Shown: piece after piece, positions 1 through 8,874 of the stretch
Layout: each line of letters begins with the position of its first letter
How positions within the stretch are numbered: the first letter of the stretch is position 1
Source: Foetidibacter luteolus
Lineage (GTDB): Bacteria > Bacteroidota > Bacteroidia > Chitinophagales > Chitinophagaceae
Assembly: GCF_009650435.1 (NCBI RefSeq)
Contig: NZ_VVIP01000033.1
Coordinates: 21,350 to 85,349 of the forward strand
DNA length: 64,000 nucleotides
Reading direction: 5' to 3'
Notes under the pieces: generated by a model
Told to the model about the DNA's origin: nothing
The model's database searches: none
Seen by the model: only the letters and a program-made list of their open reading frames with translations
Program-made: the position numbers and the translations under genes

Positions 1-1
1 T

Positions 2-1321
2 GCCAACTCGCTGCTGGCATTGGATGCCGCTACCGGCAAATACCTCTGGCATTTCCAGGTGGTGCACCACGACCTGTGGGACCGCGACCTGGCTGCCAAC
101 CCCAACCTCGTTACCCTGCACAAAGACGGCAAGGAGATAGATGCTGTGGCGCAGATAACCAAGCACGGTTATATATTCCTGTTTGACAGAACCAACGGCC
201 AACCCATTTTTCCGATAGAAGAGAAGCCTGTGTCAACGGAAGCACTGCCCGGTGAAGAAGCCTGGCCAACCCAACCTATACCTACCTTGCCTGAACCTTT
301 TGCCCGGCAAAAAATAAGTGCCGAAGATGTTACCGACCGTACACCGGAAGTACATAAAGACATGCTGGATAAATTCAACATGGTAAAACACCAGGCCATG
401 TTTACACCACCCGGTAAAGACGGTAGCTGGATATTTCCCGGTTTTGACGGTGGAGGCGAATGGGGTGGCGCCGCGGTTGACCCTGAATCCGGTATCATGT
501 ATGTTAACAGTAGCGAACTGCCCTGGTCGCTTACCATGATAGACGCGGTGCATGGCGATAACTCCCTTAGGGGCCTGGGCCAAACTGTGTATGGCAGGTA
601 TTGCATCAGTTGCCACGGACCTGAGCTAAAGGGTAACGGCAGTTCTTTTCCATCGCTGGTTAACCTGGAAAAGAAGTACAATGAGCAGCAGGCCTGGAAG
701 GTTATTTCCAATGGAAAGAATATGATGCCCGCCTTTAAACAAATACCCGACAACGAAAAGAATGCCCTGCTCACTTTTTTGTTAAACCTTCCGGAAAAAG
801 AACCGGCTGCTGATAACCGTAGTGCAGGGCCCGTGAAAGAACCGGCTTCGCAGACAACAGCCGTGGCCTCAAACATTCTGGATGAAGTAGAATACAACAT
901 GACCGGCTACAACCGTTTTTTAGACCCCGATGGTTACCCCGGAATCAAACCACCCTGGGGTACATTAAACGCCGTTGACCTGAACAACGGAAAGCTTTTA
1001 TGGAAAGTACCCCTTGGGGAGTATGAAGAGTTGAAGAAACAGGGCATGCCTGCTACCGGCACAGAAAACTATGGCGGCCCGGTAGTAACCAAAGGCGGCG
1101 TGGTGTTTATCGCTGCCTCCAAAGATGCCAAAATACGGGCTTTTGATAAAGTAACAGGCAAAGTGTTGTGGGAGGCACAACTGCCGGTGCCGGGTTATGC
1201 AACACCGGCTACCTATGTTGTTAATGGCAAACAATACGTAGTGATAGCCTGCGGCGGGGGTAAGATAGGCAGCAAATCCGGCGACCAGTATATAGCGTTT
1301 GCCCTGCCGGATGCGAAGTAG
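2..1321 (+). CDS. PQQ-dependent dehydrogenase with inserted cytochrome c domain (5' end outside window)
   Basis: The reading frame is open from base 2, so the gene begins upstream of the window and only about 439 C-terminal residues are seen. The beta-propeller repeats typical of quinoprotein glucose/alcohol dehydrogenases are visible, such as LLALDAATGKYLWHFQ near the left edge and LNNGKLLWKVPLG and KVTGKVLWEAQLP near the C-terminus. Between propeller blades, at about residues 190-265, sits a class I cytochrome c domain with the heme motif CISCH (bases 602-616) and a likely distal Met in KNMMPAF. The protein probably oxidises a sugar or alcohol in the periplasm with PQQ and passes electrons through its own heme. 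The substrate cannot be read from the sequence. The family assignment is firm; the N-terminus and signal peptide are outside the window. Confidence 0.9.
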   Translation, partial: ANSLLALDAATGKYLWHFQVVHHDLWDRDLAANPNLVTLHKDGKEIDAVAQITKHGYIFLFDRTNGQPIFPIEEKPVSTEALPGEEAWPTQPIPTLPEPFARQKISAEDVTDRTPEVHKDMLDKFNMVKHQAMFTPPGKDGSWIFPGFDGGGEWGGAAVDPESGIMYVNSSELPWSLTMIDAVHGDNSLRGLGQTVYGRYCISCHGPELKGNGSSFPSLVNLEKKYNEQQAWKVISNGKNMMPAFKQIPDNEKNALLTFLLNLPEKEPAADNRSAGPVKEPASQTTAVASNILDEVEYNMTGYNRFLDPDGYPGIKPPWGTLNAVDLNNGKLLWKVPLGEYEELKKQGMPATGTENYGGPVVTKGGVVFIAASKDAKIRAFDKVTGKVLWEAQLPVPGYATPATYVVNGKQYVVIACGGGKIGSKSGDQYIAFALPDAK

Positions 1322-1326
1322 GGTAT

Positions 1327-1999
1327 CTAACACGTCCTTACATGTCTTACGTGGCTAAAGAAAAGAGTTCACTGTAAAGGTTAACAGATCAGCGGCTCAT
1401 GTATTCTAACATGTCCTTGCATGTCTTATGTGGCTAAAAGAAAAGAGTTCACTGAAAAGGTTAACAGATCAGCGGCTAATGTATTCTAACATGTCCTTAC
1501 ATGTCTTACGTGGCTAAAAGGAACAAAGTTCATTGTAAAGATCAGCACATCATCGGCTGATGTATTCTAACATGTCCTTACATGTCTTATGTAGCTAAAA
1601 GAAAAGAGTTCATTGTAAAGGTTAACAGATCAGCGGCTGATGTATTCTAACATGTCCTTACATGTCTTACATGGTTAAAGAAGAGAGTTCACTGTAAAGG
1701 TTAACAGATCATCGGCTGATGTATTCTAACATGTCCTTACATGTCTTACGTGGTTAAAGAAAAGAGTTCACTGAAAAGGTTAACAGATCATCGGCTGATG
1801 TATTCTAACATGTCCTTACATGTCTTACATGGTTTAAAAGAAAAGAGTTCACTGTAAAGGTTAACAGATCATCGGCTAATGTATTCTAACATGTCCTTAC
1901 ATGTCTTATGTGGCTAAAAGAAAAGAGTTCATTGTAAAGGTTAACAGATCATCGGCTGATGTATTCTAACATGTCCTTACATGTCTTACATGGTTTAAA
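1327..1999. repeat. tandem array, ~80-bp unit, about 8.4 copies
   Basis: The word CTAACAYGTCCTT recurs at 1327, 1406, 1486, 1567, 1647, 1726, 1805, 1886 and 1966, giving unit lengths of 79-81 bp. Units differ by scattered substitutions and 1-bp indels. Each unit has CATGT-cctt-ACATG, a short inverted repeat, followed by GTCTTAYRTGG and a GGTTAACAGATCA block. Unit length is not a multiple of three and no ORF spans the array. It fills the gap between the PQQ dehydrogenase stop and the next gene. Confidence 0.95.
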
Positions 2000-2030
2000 A
2001 CAATTGCTCACCAAATAAATCAAGACTGCT

Positions 2031-2957
2031 ATGTACAAAAGGAGAAAATTTCTACAAAATTCCGGCGCACTGGTGCTGGGCGGTTTAGCGCTTTCCCAAA
2101 ACGCGAAAGCATTCTTTCTGCCGCAGGCTGCGCATCCGGTAGGTTTGCAGCTATACACTTTGTTCAATATCATTGATAATGATGTGCAGGGTAATTTAAA
2201 GAAAGTGGCTGATATTGGGTTTAAAGAAGTAGAATCAGCCTTCAGTAAAAAAGGCGGCTATTATGGCATGAAGCCAAAAGAATTTGCTGATTATGTAGCC
2301 GGCCTGGGCATGTCGTGGAAATCTCACCACGTACTGGGGGCTCCCTTTAAACTGCCCGCCAACGCCAAACCGCCCACCGGGCCGGACGGAAAGCCTATTG
2401 AAATTCCGCCCATGCGCAACCTGAAGGAAAACATGCAGCAACTGGTAGATGAAGCGGCGGAAGGCGGAGTGCCTTACCTGGTATGCGCCATGTCGCCCAC
2501 CGGCACCACAGAAGAAATAAAGAGCACTGTTGATGTGCTGAACAAAACCGGTGAAGCCTGTAAAAAAGCGGGTATCAGCTTTGCTTATCACAATCACGAT
2601 ATGGAATTTAAAGAGGTGGATGGCAAAAAGCCTTACGACATCATGCTTGCGGATACAGGTGCGGATACCGTAAAAATGGAGCTGGACCTTTGCTGGGTTA
2701 CCAAAGCAGGTGTTGACCCTGTTGAACTGTTTAATAAAAACCCGGGCCGTTTTCCCTTGTGGCATGTTAAAGACATCGATAAAGCTATGACAGGGCCGCA
2801 ACCAGTAGGCACCGGAATAATAGATTTTAAACGCATTTTCGCCAATGCCGCCACCGCAGGCATGCAGCATTTTTTTATAGAGCACGATATGCCGGCCGAT
2901 CCCTTTGCCAGCATTACCACCAGCTACGGCAACATTCAAAAAATATTGCAAGCGTAA
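2031..2957 (+). CDS. exported sugar phosphate isomerase/epimerase-like protein (AP endonuclease 2 TIM barrel)
   Basis: This 308-residue protein starts with a Tat-type signal: twin arginine in KRRKFLQ, a hydrophobic stretch GALVLGGLAL, then a probable cleavage after AKA. The mature part follows the xylose-isomerase-like TIM barrel pattern: VGLQLYTL at the first strand, FKEVESA at the second, the metal-site strand SFAYHNHDMEF, MELDLCWV with the metal-binding Glu/Asp, FPLWHVKDID, and FFIEHDMP near the end. Family members isomerise or epimerise sugars or polyols, and the exported Bacteroidota group is of unknown substrate. Tat export implies folding with its metal in the cytoplasm. An intrinsic terminator follows directly, so it is probably monocistronic or last in its unit. 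Confidence 0.88.
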   Translation: MYKRRKFLQNSGALVLGGLALSQNAKAFFLPQAAHPVGLQLYTLFNIIDNDVQGNLKKVADIGFKEVESAFSKKGGYYGMKPKEFADYVAGLGMSWKSHHVLGAPFKLPANAKPPTGPDGKPIEIPPMRNLKENMQQLVDEAAEGGVPYLVCAMSPTGTTEEIKSTVDVLNKTGEACKKAGISFAYHNHDMEFKEVDGKKPYDIMLADTGADTVKMELDLCWVTKAGVDPVELFNKNPGRFPLWHVKDIDKAMTGPQPVGTGIIDFKRIFANAATAGMQHFFIEHDMPADPFASITTSYGNIQKILQA

Positions 2958-2973
2958 TAAGCGCAGATGTTAT

Positions 2974-3005
2974 AAGCCCCGGCAAGAAACGCCGGGGCTT
3001 TTTTT
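2974..3005 (+). terminator. intrinsic terminator after the isomerase-like gene
   Basis: AAGCCCCGGC pairs with GCCGGGGCTT around a 7-nt loop and is followed by seven T residues. It lies 16 bp past the stop codon. Confidence 0.9.
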
Positions 3006-3157
3006 GAGGGTATGCTATACCCACATCCCCACTGTACATCCCACACGAACACCTTACATAAAAAAGCGCTTCCGCCTTCGTAGTTTGTGGTGGACGATAG
3101 AATGTGCCAGCGTCGTCGCCACTAACATTGAACAAAAAACATTAAACACTTAACCCC

Positions 3158-3184
3158 TTGCTCTAACAACAATAAATACGTTTG
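3158..3184 (+). promoter_or_regulatory. putative Bacteroidota-type promoter for the GapN-like gene
   Basis: TACGTTTG at 3177-3184 is an exact match to the TAnnTTTG -7 box. A TTG at 3158-3160 sits 16 bp upstream as a possible -33 element. The start codon is 40 bp downstream. Confidence 0.5.
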
Positions 3185-3224
3185 ATGTATATTAGAAGCG
3201 GCATAGCAAGTAAACAAATAACTT

Positions 3225-4856
3225 ATGAGCAACACAACTTTCCAGGAAAGCCTCCATAACTTTTTCACAGCCGAAGAAGAGATACCCCAGGAATTCAGGA
3301 TTGAAGAGATACACCAGCGGGAATACCTGAGCAATGGTGAACTGAAACCCTGGGATGGCCCGGTGAGCAAAGTGTATTCTCCCATACTTGTACCAGGACA
3401 GGAAGGCTGGGAGCGTAAAATGATTGGTACTTACCCCATAGGTACGGTTAAAGAAGCTATGGATGCGCTGGACGCGGCCATTGCTGCCTACGACAATGGC
3501 CGTGGCGAATGGCCTACCATGAGTGTTAGCGGCCGCATTAAGTGCATGGAAAAATTTGTGTACAAAATGGTTGAGCAACGGGCGCTGGTGGTAAAACTCA
3601 TTATGTGGGAGATTGGTAAATCCTATGCCGACTCAACAAAGGAATTTGACCGCACCGTTGAATACATCAACAGCACCATAGATGCACTAAAGGATGTGGA
3701 CAGGCAGTCCAGCCGCTTTGAAATAAAAGATGGGGTAGTGGCGCAAATACGGCGCTCACCACTGGGGGTGGTGTTGTGCATGGGCCCTTTTAATTATCCT
3801 TTAAATGAAACCTATACTACGTTAATACCAGCCATCCTTATGGGCAACACCTTGCTGTTTAAACCACCCAAGCATGGTACATTGCTGCACTACCCGTTAT
3901 TGAACGCGTTTAAGGAAGCTTTCCCCAAAGGTGTGGTGAACACCATTTATGGCCGTGGTGCGGATGTTACACCAGCGCTGATGGAAAGCGGTAAAGTGAA
4001 TGTGCTGGCATTCATCGGTTCCAGCAAAGTGGCCAACGATTTAAAGAAGCGCCACCCCAAAATAAACAGGTTGCGTGCCGTGTTAAGCCTGGATGCCAAA
4101 AACGCAGCCGTTATTACCCCACATGCGGATATAAAGCTGGCCGTTAGCGAAAGCATTCTCGGGGCTCTTTCCTACAACGGGCAGCGGTGCACGGCTTTAA
4201 AGATTTTTTTTGTACACAAAGATGTGGCTGATAAATACCTGGAGGAACTGAGCAATACCATTGCGCAAATGAAATTTGGCCTGCCATGGGTAAAAGGTGT
4301 GCAGCTAACACCTGTAGCAGAGCCGGGCAAACCCACATACCTGAAGGATTGTATTGATGATGCCATTGCCAACGGCGCAACTGTGGTTAATGAAAATGGC
4401 GGTGCATCCAACGCGTCTTTTGTGTACCCGGCGGTGGTGTACCCGGTTAACAGCAAAATGAAGTTATACCGGGAGGAACAGTTTGGGCCGGTAATACCCG
4501 TAGTGCCATACAACAACCTGGAAGAAGTGATTGACTACCTCATTGAGTCCCCTCACGGGCAGCAGATAAGCGTGTTCAGCAATGATGCCAAAGAAGTAAG
4601 CGAACTGATAGACCCGCTGGTAAACCTGGTAAGCCGGGTAAACATTAACAGCCAAAGCCAGCGTGGCCCGGATGCCTTTCCCTTTACCGGCCGTAAAGAC
4701 AGTGCTGAAGGCACCTTGTCTGTAACAGATGCCTTGCGGTCATTCTCCATACGTTCGCTGGTTACTACGAAAATGACAGAGACCAACAAACAGTTATTCA
4801 ACGATATTGTGCGCAACCACGACTCTAATTTTTTGAGTACAGATTTTATATTTTAG
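3225..4856 (+). CDS. gapN: aldehyde dehydrogenase, NADP-dependent glyceraldehyde-3-phosphate dehydrogenase (GapN) type
   Basis: The 543-residue protein has the full ALDH fold: the cofactor-site segment GVVLCMGPFNYPLNE, the FKPPKHG turn, FIGSSKVA, and the catalytic cysteine C322 in GQRCTALK. EQFGPVIPV and the C-terminal oligomerisation part follow. Non-phosphorylating GapN oxidises glyceraldehyde 3-phosphate directly to 3-phosphoglycerate with NADP, bypassing the ATP-yielding step. An oddity is that the general-base glutamate of the usual LELGGK motif is replaced: the aligned segment reads LSLDAK, with S288 exactly 34 residues before C322, the usual Glu-Cys spacing. ALDH membership is certain. 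The GapN assignment rests on overall resemblance, so another ALDH substrate is possible. Confidence 0.8.
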   Translation: MSNTTFQESLHNFFTAEEEIPQEFRIEEIHQREYLSNGELKPWDGPVSKVYSPILVPGQEGWERKMIGTYPIGTVKEAMDALDAAIAAYDNGRGEWPTMSVSGRIKCMEKFVYKMVEQRALVVKLIMWEIGKSYADSTKEFDRTVEYINSTIDALKDVDRQSSRFEIKDGVVAQIRRSPLGVVLCMGPFNYPLNETYTTLIPAILMGNTLLFKPPKHGTLLHYPLLNAFKEAFPKGVVNTIYGRGADVTPALMESGKVNVLAFIGSSKVANDLKKRHPKINRLRAVLSLDAKNAAVITPHADIKLAVSESILGALSYNGQRCTALKIFFVHKDVADKYLEELSNTIAQMKFGLPWVKGVQLTPVAEPGKPTYLKDCIDDAIANGATVVNENGGASNASFVYPAVVYPVNSKMKLYREEQFGPVIPVVPYNNLEEVIDYLIESPHGQQISVFSNDAKEVSELIDPLVNLVSRVNINSQSQRGPDAFPFTGRKDSAEGTLSVTDALRSFSIRSLVTTKMTETNKQLFNDIVRNHDSNFLSTDFIF

Positions 4857-4904
4857 GATAACCTGGGCCTGGGGCTGTAAGCTTTAGTAACATTGCTGGT
4901 GCTG

Positions 4905-4986
4905 CAGTCCCGGCTTTTCGCTGCAAGTCCTCACCACCTTCGCTAAGGCTCCGGTGGTTGCGGGCTTTCCGCTTCAATCCGGCAGC
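4905..4986 (+). repeat. dispersed GGGCTTTCCGCT-family repeat, copy 1
   Basis: About 80 bp here reappears in reverse complement at about 45320-45395 with high identity: shared blocks are GCAAGTCCTCACCAC, GTGGTTGCGGGCTTTCCGCT and CAATCCGGCAGCC. The ends are partly self-complementary. This element and a degenerate TGCGACGCAA-family copy (about 5253-5337) occupy part of the 856-bp gene-free stretch 4857-5712. Confidence 0.85.
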
Positions 4987-5252
4987 CATTCACCGGTAGA
5001 AATTCTCTTCAGCTTCCCCGCATTATAGATTGGCTTTTTCATTCGCGATACTTCATGTAAATTCATAGAAGTATTTCGATTGCAGCTTGCTGAATTTTTA
5101 TTGTATAGCTGTGTTGCTAAAGGTTTCCACAATTTTAAATGGACATTGATAATCCTGTGGTGAATTTTAAAGCATCCATAGCAGGTCACAAAGGTTTATA
5201 TAGCGAAAAGAAGAATAAGCTAACCCGGAATTGCCGCATAGAATTACCAGAC

Positions 5253-5337
5253 GTACAAGTGAGCAATGTTGCCTGACGAAGCAGCAGCATTGGAAACAAC
5301 CCAAGCCTCATAGCAGTACTGTCGTCGGCGCCATAAC
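5253..5337 (+). repeat. TGCGACGCAA-family dispersed repeat, degenerate copy
   Basis: The segment has GTACAAGTGAG, a diverged centre, CATAGCAGTACT and GGCGCCATAA, which align with better-preserved copies such as 19701-19745. The core decamer itself is lost. Confidence 0.5.
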
Positions 5338-5436
5338 GATTTAGAATATATCTTAGGGATTGTGTACATATCTGGCTTGATAAAAATGACGGGTTATTCC
5401 TGTTCTGCCGGCTTTTGAAGGGTATTATTACGGCAC

Positions 5437-5463
5437 AAAAAAAGAGCCGGTAAAAATACCGGC
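5437..5463 (-). terminator. intrinsic terminator reading leftward, without an obvious gene
   Basis: GCCGGTA (5446-5452) pairs with TACCGGC (5457-5463). Read on the minus strand the hairpin is followed by a run of seven T. No protein gene on the minus strand ends here, so it may serve a small RNA transcribed from within 5470-5700, or it may act on read-through. Confidence 0.6.
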
Positions 5464-5712
5464 CCTTTACTTACTAACCCATTAAATTCTGCCACTAAAT
5501 TACAATAATGGGGCACATTACAAAATTATTTTTTGGTCTTGTTGATAACTTTCAGGCCCATTTAGGGCTTAATTTTGAATGCGATTGCAGCATTTTGGCA
5601 CCTAAGGTTGCTTTGCCATGCCATTCTGGCTATTTTAAATGTCAAATATAACATTTAACTACTTGTTTTTGAATTGGTTACTAATTTGCAATGACAATTT
5701 AAAACCATTAAA

Positions 5713-6399
5713 ATGAACTCAATCTTATTAGTTTCCCTGTTGTTTGTAGGCATTAGCATGCTTGTATCAGGGGTATTAAAAAGCCGGTTTAACCAGTATA
5801 GCCAAATGCCATTGTTGTCTGGGCTTACGGGTAGGGAAGTGGCTGAGAAAATGCTAAGGGAAAACGGTATTTATGATGTAAAAGTTATATCTGTAGATGG
5901 TTTTCTTACAGACCATTATAACCCGCTGGAAAAGACCGTTAACCTTAGCCCGGAAGTGTACAATGGCAACAGTATTGCCTCCGCAGCCATAGCCGCCCAC
6001 GAATGCGGGCACGCTGTTCAGCATGCAACAGCCTATAGCTGGCTCATGATACGCAGCAGGCTGGTGCCGGTTGTACAGTTCAGCAGCAGCATCATTCAAT
6101 GGGTACTGCTGGCCGGCATATTGATGATCAACACGTTCCCTGCACTTCTATTGGGTGGTATTGTTCTTTTTGCGCTAACCACCATTTTCTCTGTTGTAAC
6201 ATTGCCTGTGGAATTTGATGCCAGCAACAGGGCGCTTGCCTGGCTGGAAAGAACCAACGTAACCCGTGGCGAAGAGCAAACCAAGGCAAAAGATGCCCTG
6301 AAATGGGCCGCACTTACTTATGTTGTTGCTGCACTGGCTTCCATTGCCACCCTGGTACAGTATATAATGATATTCCTCGGAAGCAGGAACAGGAATTAA
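5713..6399 (+). CDS. membrane zinc metallopeptidase, YugP family (Zn_peptidase_2)
   Basis: The 228-residue protein has an N-terminal membrane segment (LLVSLLFVGISMLVSG), the conserved front part LTGREVAEKMLRENGI and HYNPLEKTVNLS, then the zinc motif HECGH (H96-H100) inside AAHECGHAVQH. Two or three further hydrophobic segments follow at about residues 115-160 and 198-220, with VEFDAS supplying the likely third ligand region. Length and layout match the YugP family, an inner-membrane protease group without well-known substrates. It stands alone, with a hairpin repeat downstream. Confidence 0.92.
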   Translation: MNSILLVSLLFVGISMLVSGVLKSRFNQYSQMPLLSGLTGREVAEKMLRENGIYDVKVISVDGFLTDHYNPLEKTVNLSPEVYNGNSIASAAIAAHECGHAVQHATAYSWLMIRSRLVPVVQFSSSIIQWVLLAGILMINTFPALLLGGIVLFALTTIFSVVTLPVEFDASNRALAWLERTNVTRGEEQTKAKDALKWAALTYVVAALASIATLVQYIMIFLGSRNRN

Positions 6400-6426
6400 C
6401 CGGCTAATAATTAATTAATAATATAC

Positions 6427-6456
6427 CGTTGGGGCACGATACATCGTGCCCCAACG
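6427..6456. repeat. perfect GC-rich hairpin (palindromic element)
   Basis: CGTTGGGGCACGAT and ATCGTGCCCCAACG are perfect reverse complements separated by two bases. There is no T tract, so it looks more like a palindromic repeat than a standard terminator, though it could stop transcription or protect a 3' end between the peptidase and tex. Confidence 0.8.
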
Positions 6457-6557
6457 CATTTACACCTGTCAGCCTGCCACAAAACCAATTTTTTCTTTTG
6501 CCGATAGGCCTTACATTCGCTGCCCTTTAAAAAGAAACTGTGTAAAACCAGCCTATT

Positions 6558-8798
6558 ATGACAGAATTTTCGCAACCTGTAGCGCTAAAGCTTAACCTGA
6601 AAACAACCCAGGTGCAGGCCGTGCTCGATTTATTGGCAGAAGGGGCAACCATACCTTTTATTGCCCGTTACCGTAAAGATAAAACCGGCGCACTTGATGA
6701 AGTGCAGATACAGCAGATACAGGATGAGGCCAAACAACTGAAAGAGTTTACCGAACGCAAAGCATTTATAGAAAAAACCATTACCGAGCAAAACAAAATG
6801 ACGGACGCTTTGCAGGATAAACTGAACAAAGCGGCCACCCTTGCTGAGCTGGAAGATATCTACCTGCCCTACAAGCCCAAACGCAAAACAAAAGCACAAA
6901 CAGCCCGGGAGAACGGCCTGGAACCACTTGCCATGCTGTTGCTGGAACAAACGGATGCCCCGGTTGCGGAAGAGGCTGCCAGATATGTTACGGAAGCCGT
7001 TAAATCCGCCGATGATGCCCTGCAGGGCGCAAGGGATATTATTGCGGAAATAGTAAATGAAGATGCACAGGTACGTTCCAAAATGCGTAAGCTGTTTGAG
7101 GATACCGCCACTTTTGAAAGCAAAGTGTTGCCGGAAAAAGAAACCGAAGCGGCCAAGTACAAAGATTACTTTGCGTTTAGTGAGCCGGTTTCCAAAATAC
7201 CGTCGCACCGTATACTGGCGGTGCTGCGCGGTTTTTTAGAAGGCTACCTGCGCATGGGTATAGCCCCTGTGGAAGAAGAGGCGATGGAGTCTATTGAAAA
7301 GTTATATATAAAAGGCATGTCGTCTTCCGGCGAGCATGTTAAAAAAGCCATCAAAGATGCTTACCGCCGCCTTTTACAGCCCAGCCTGGAAACGGAGTTT
7401 AGAACAGCGCTTAAGGCAAAGGCGGATGAAGAAGCCATTAATGTATTTGCGGAAAACCTGCGCCAGTTATTATTAAGCTCGCCATTGGGCGGCAAACGGC
7501 TGTTGGCGATAGACCCTGGCTACCGTACCGGCTGCAAAATTGTTTGCCTGGATGAAAATGGCGGCCTGCAGAAAACGGGGCTCATTTTTATTCATGAAAA
7601 CAACCGCATGCACGAAAGCGAGCATAAAATTCGTGAGCTGGTAGCGCAATACAATGTGCAGGCGATAGCAGTAGGGGATGGCACGGCGGGCAGGGAAACA
7701 GAGCAGTTTATTAAAAAGCTGCAGTTAAACCTTCCCGTGTTCCTGGTAAATGAGGATGGCGCATCCGTTTATTCCGCCAGTGAAACGGCAAGAGAAGAAT
7801 TTCCGAACGAAGATATTACGGTGCGTGGCGCGGTAAGCATCGGCCGCAGGCTGATGGACCCGCTGGCCGAGCTGGTGAAGATTGATCCCAAGAGCATTGG
7901 CGTTGGCCAGTACCAGCACGATGTAAACCAGTTCAGGCTTAAAGAGCGGCTTGACCAGACTGTTGTAAGCTGCGTAAACGCGGTGGGTGTTAACCTTAAT
8001 ACGGCAAGTAAACATCTGTTGGGTTATGTAAGCGGCATAGGGGCAACCCTTGCTGAAAATATCATTAAACACCGTACCGAAATAGGGCGCTTTACGCATC
8101 GTAACCAATTATTGAAAGTGCCGCGGCTGGGCGGTAAGGCATTTGAACAATGCGCAGGGTTTCTGCGCATTAACGGTGGAGAGAATGTGCTGGATGCCAG
8201 CGCCGTGCACCCGGAAGCTTACAACCTTGTTGAAAAGATGGCTGCTGATGCCGGTGTTGAAGTGAAAGCTTTAATAGGCAACGAAGCGCTTATTAAACAG
8301 GTTGATGCAAAAAAATATATAACAGAGCAGTTTGGCGAACTTACGGTTAGGGATATATTGAACGAGTTGAAAAAACCTGGCCTCGACCCACGCAGCGAAC
8401 TGGAGCAGTTTGAGTTTGCCGGCATTTATGCCATTGAGGATGTGCAGGTGGGCATGGTAGTACCAGGCGTTGTTACCAATATTACCCGCTTTGGCGCTTT
8501 TGTGGATATTGGCGTTAAGCAGGACGGCCTGGTGCACGTGAGCGAAATAGCGCATCAATACATTACAGACCCCAACGAAGTACTGAAACTTAATGACAAA
8601 GTGCAGGTTAAAGTGCTGGAGGTTGACATGCCCCGTAAGCGTATTGCCTTATCCATCAAACAAACCCAGGAAGCACCCGCAAAAAGGCCGGGTGGCAACA
8701 GGCCACAGCTTGCACGTAAAAACAATGCAGAAAAAGACCTGAGCGCCATGAGTGTTAACGATGCCCTGGCTGCTTTAAAGAAAAAGTTTGGTAAGTAA
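6558..8798 (+). CDS. tex: Tex, S1 RNA-binding transcription accessory protein
   Basis: At 746 residues it has the usual Tex length and domain order: helical N-terminal Tex domain with the IPFIARYRKDKTGALDE signature (about residues 30-47), a YqgF/RNase H-like domain starting at LLAIDPGYRTGCK (about 314) with VGDGTAGRETE, helix-hairpin-helix repeats around GYVSGIGATLAENI and LLKVPRLGGKAFEQC (about 490-550), and a C-terminal S1 domain (about 632-703, GAFVDIGVKQDGLVHVSE). Tex binds nucleic acid and the transcription machinery in the cytoplasm; its exact role varies between species. It is monocistronic and shares a bidirectional terminator with the convergent next gene. Confidence 0.97.
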   Translation: MTEFSQPVALKLNLKTTQVQAVLDLLAEGATIPFIARYRKDKTGALDEVQIQQIQDEAKQLKEFTERKAFIEKTITEQNKMTDALQDKLNKAATLAELEDIYLPYKPKRKTKAQTARENGLEPLAMLLLEQTDAPVAEEAARYVTEAVKSADDALQGARDIIAEIVNEDAQVRSKMRKLFEDTATFESKVLPEKETEAAKYKDYFAFSEPVSKIPSHRILAVLRGFLEGYLRMGIAPVEEEAMESIEKLYIKGMSSSGEHVKKAIKDAYRRLLQPSLETEFRTALKAKADEEAINVFAENLRQLLLSSPLGGKRLLAIDPGYRTGCKIVCLDENGGLQKTGLIFIHENNRMHESEHKIRELVAQYNVQAIAVGDGTAGRETEQFIKKLQLNLPVFLVNEDGASVYSASETAREEFPNEDITVRGAVSIGRRLMDPLAELVKIDPKSIGVGQYQHDVNQFRLKERLDQTVVSCVNAVGVNLNTASKHLLGYVSGIGATLAENIIKHRTEIGRFTHRNQLLKVPRLGGKAFEQCAGFLRINGGENVLDASAVHPEAYNLVEKMAADAGVEVKALIGNEALIKQVDAKKYITEQFGELTVRDILNELKKPGLDPRSELEQFEFAGIYAIEDVQVGMVVPGVVTNITRFGAFVDIGVKQDGLVHVSEIAHQYITDPNEVLKLNDKVQVKVLEVDMPRKRIALSIKQTQEAPAKRPGGNRPQLARKNNAEKDLSAMSVNDALAALKKKFGK

Positions 8799-8820
8799 GT
8801 AGTTTTCTTTCCTGTAATAA

Positions 8821-8858
8821 AAAAGAGATGCTGTATTTATTCTTACAGCATCTCTTTT
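8821..8858. terminator. bidirectional terminator between tex and the PepSY-like gene
   Basis: AAAAGAGATGCTGTA and TACAGCATCTCTTTT form a 15-bp stem with an 8-nt loop. T runs on both strands suit the two convergent genes. Confidence 0.88.
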
Positions 8859-8874
8859 GCTTTCAGGAGGGCAA

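Noticed and set aside
1327..1999. Possible CRISPR array
   Set aside because: The 80-bp units are similar throughout, so there are no unique spacers, and no cas genes are nearby. The same holds for the 42-bp array at 30023-30316.
4974..5189. 71-codon minus-strand ORF
   Set aside because: It begins in a gene-free, repeat-containing stretch and has no recognisable features or neighbours.
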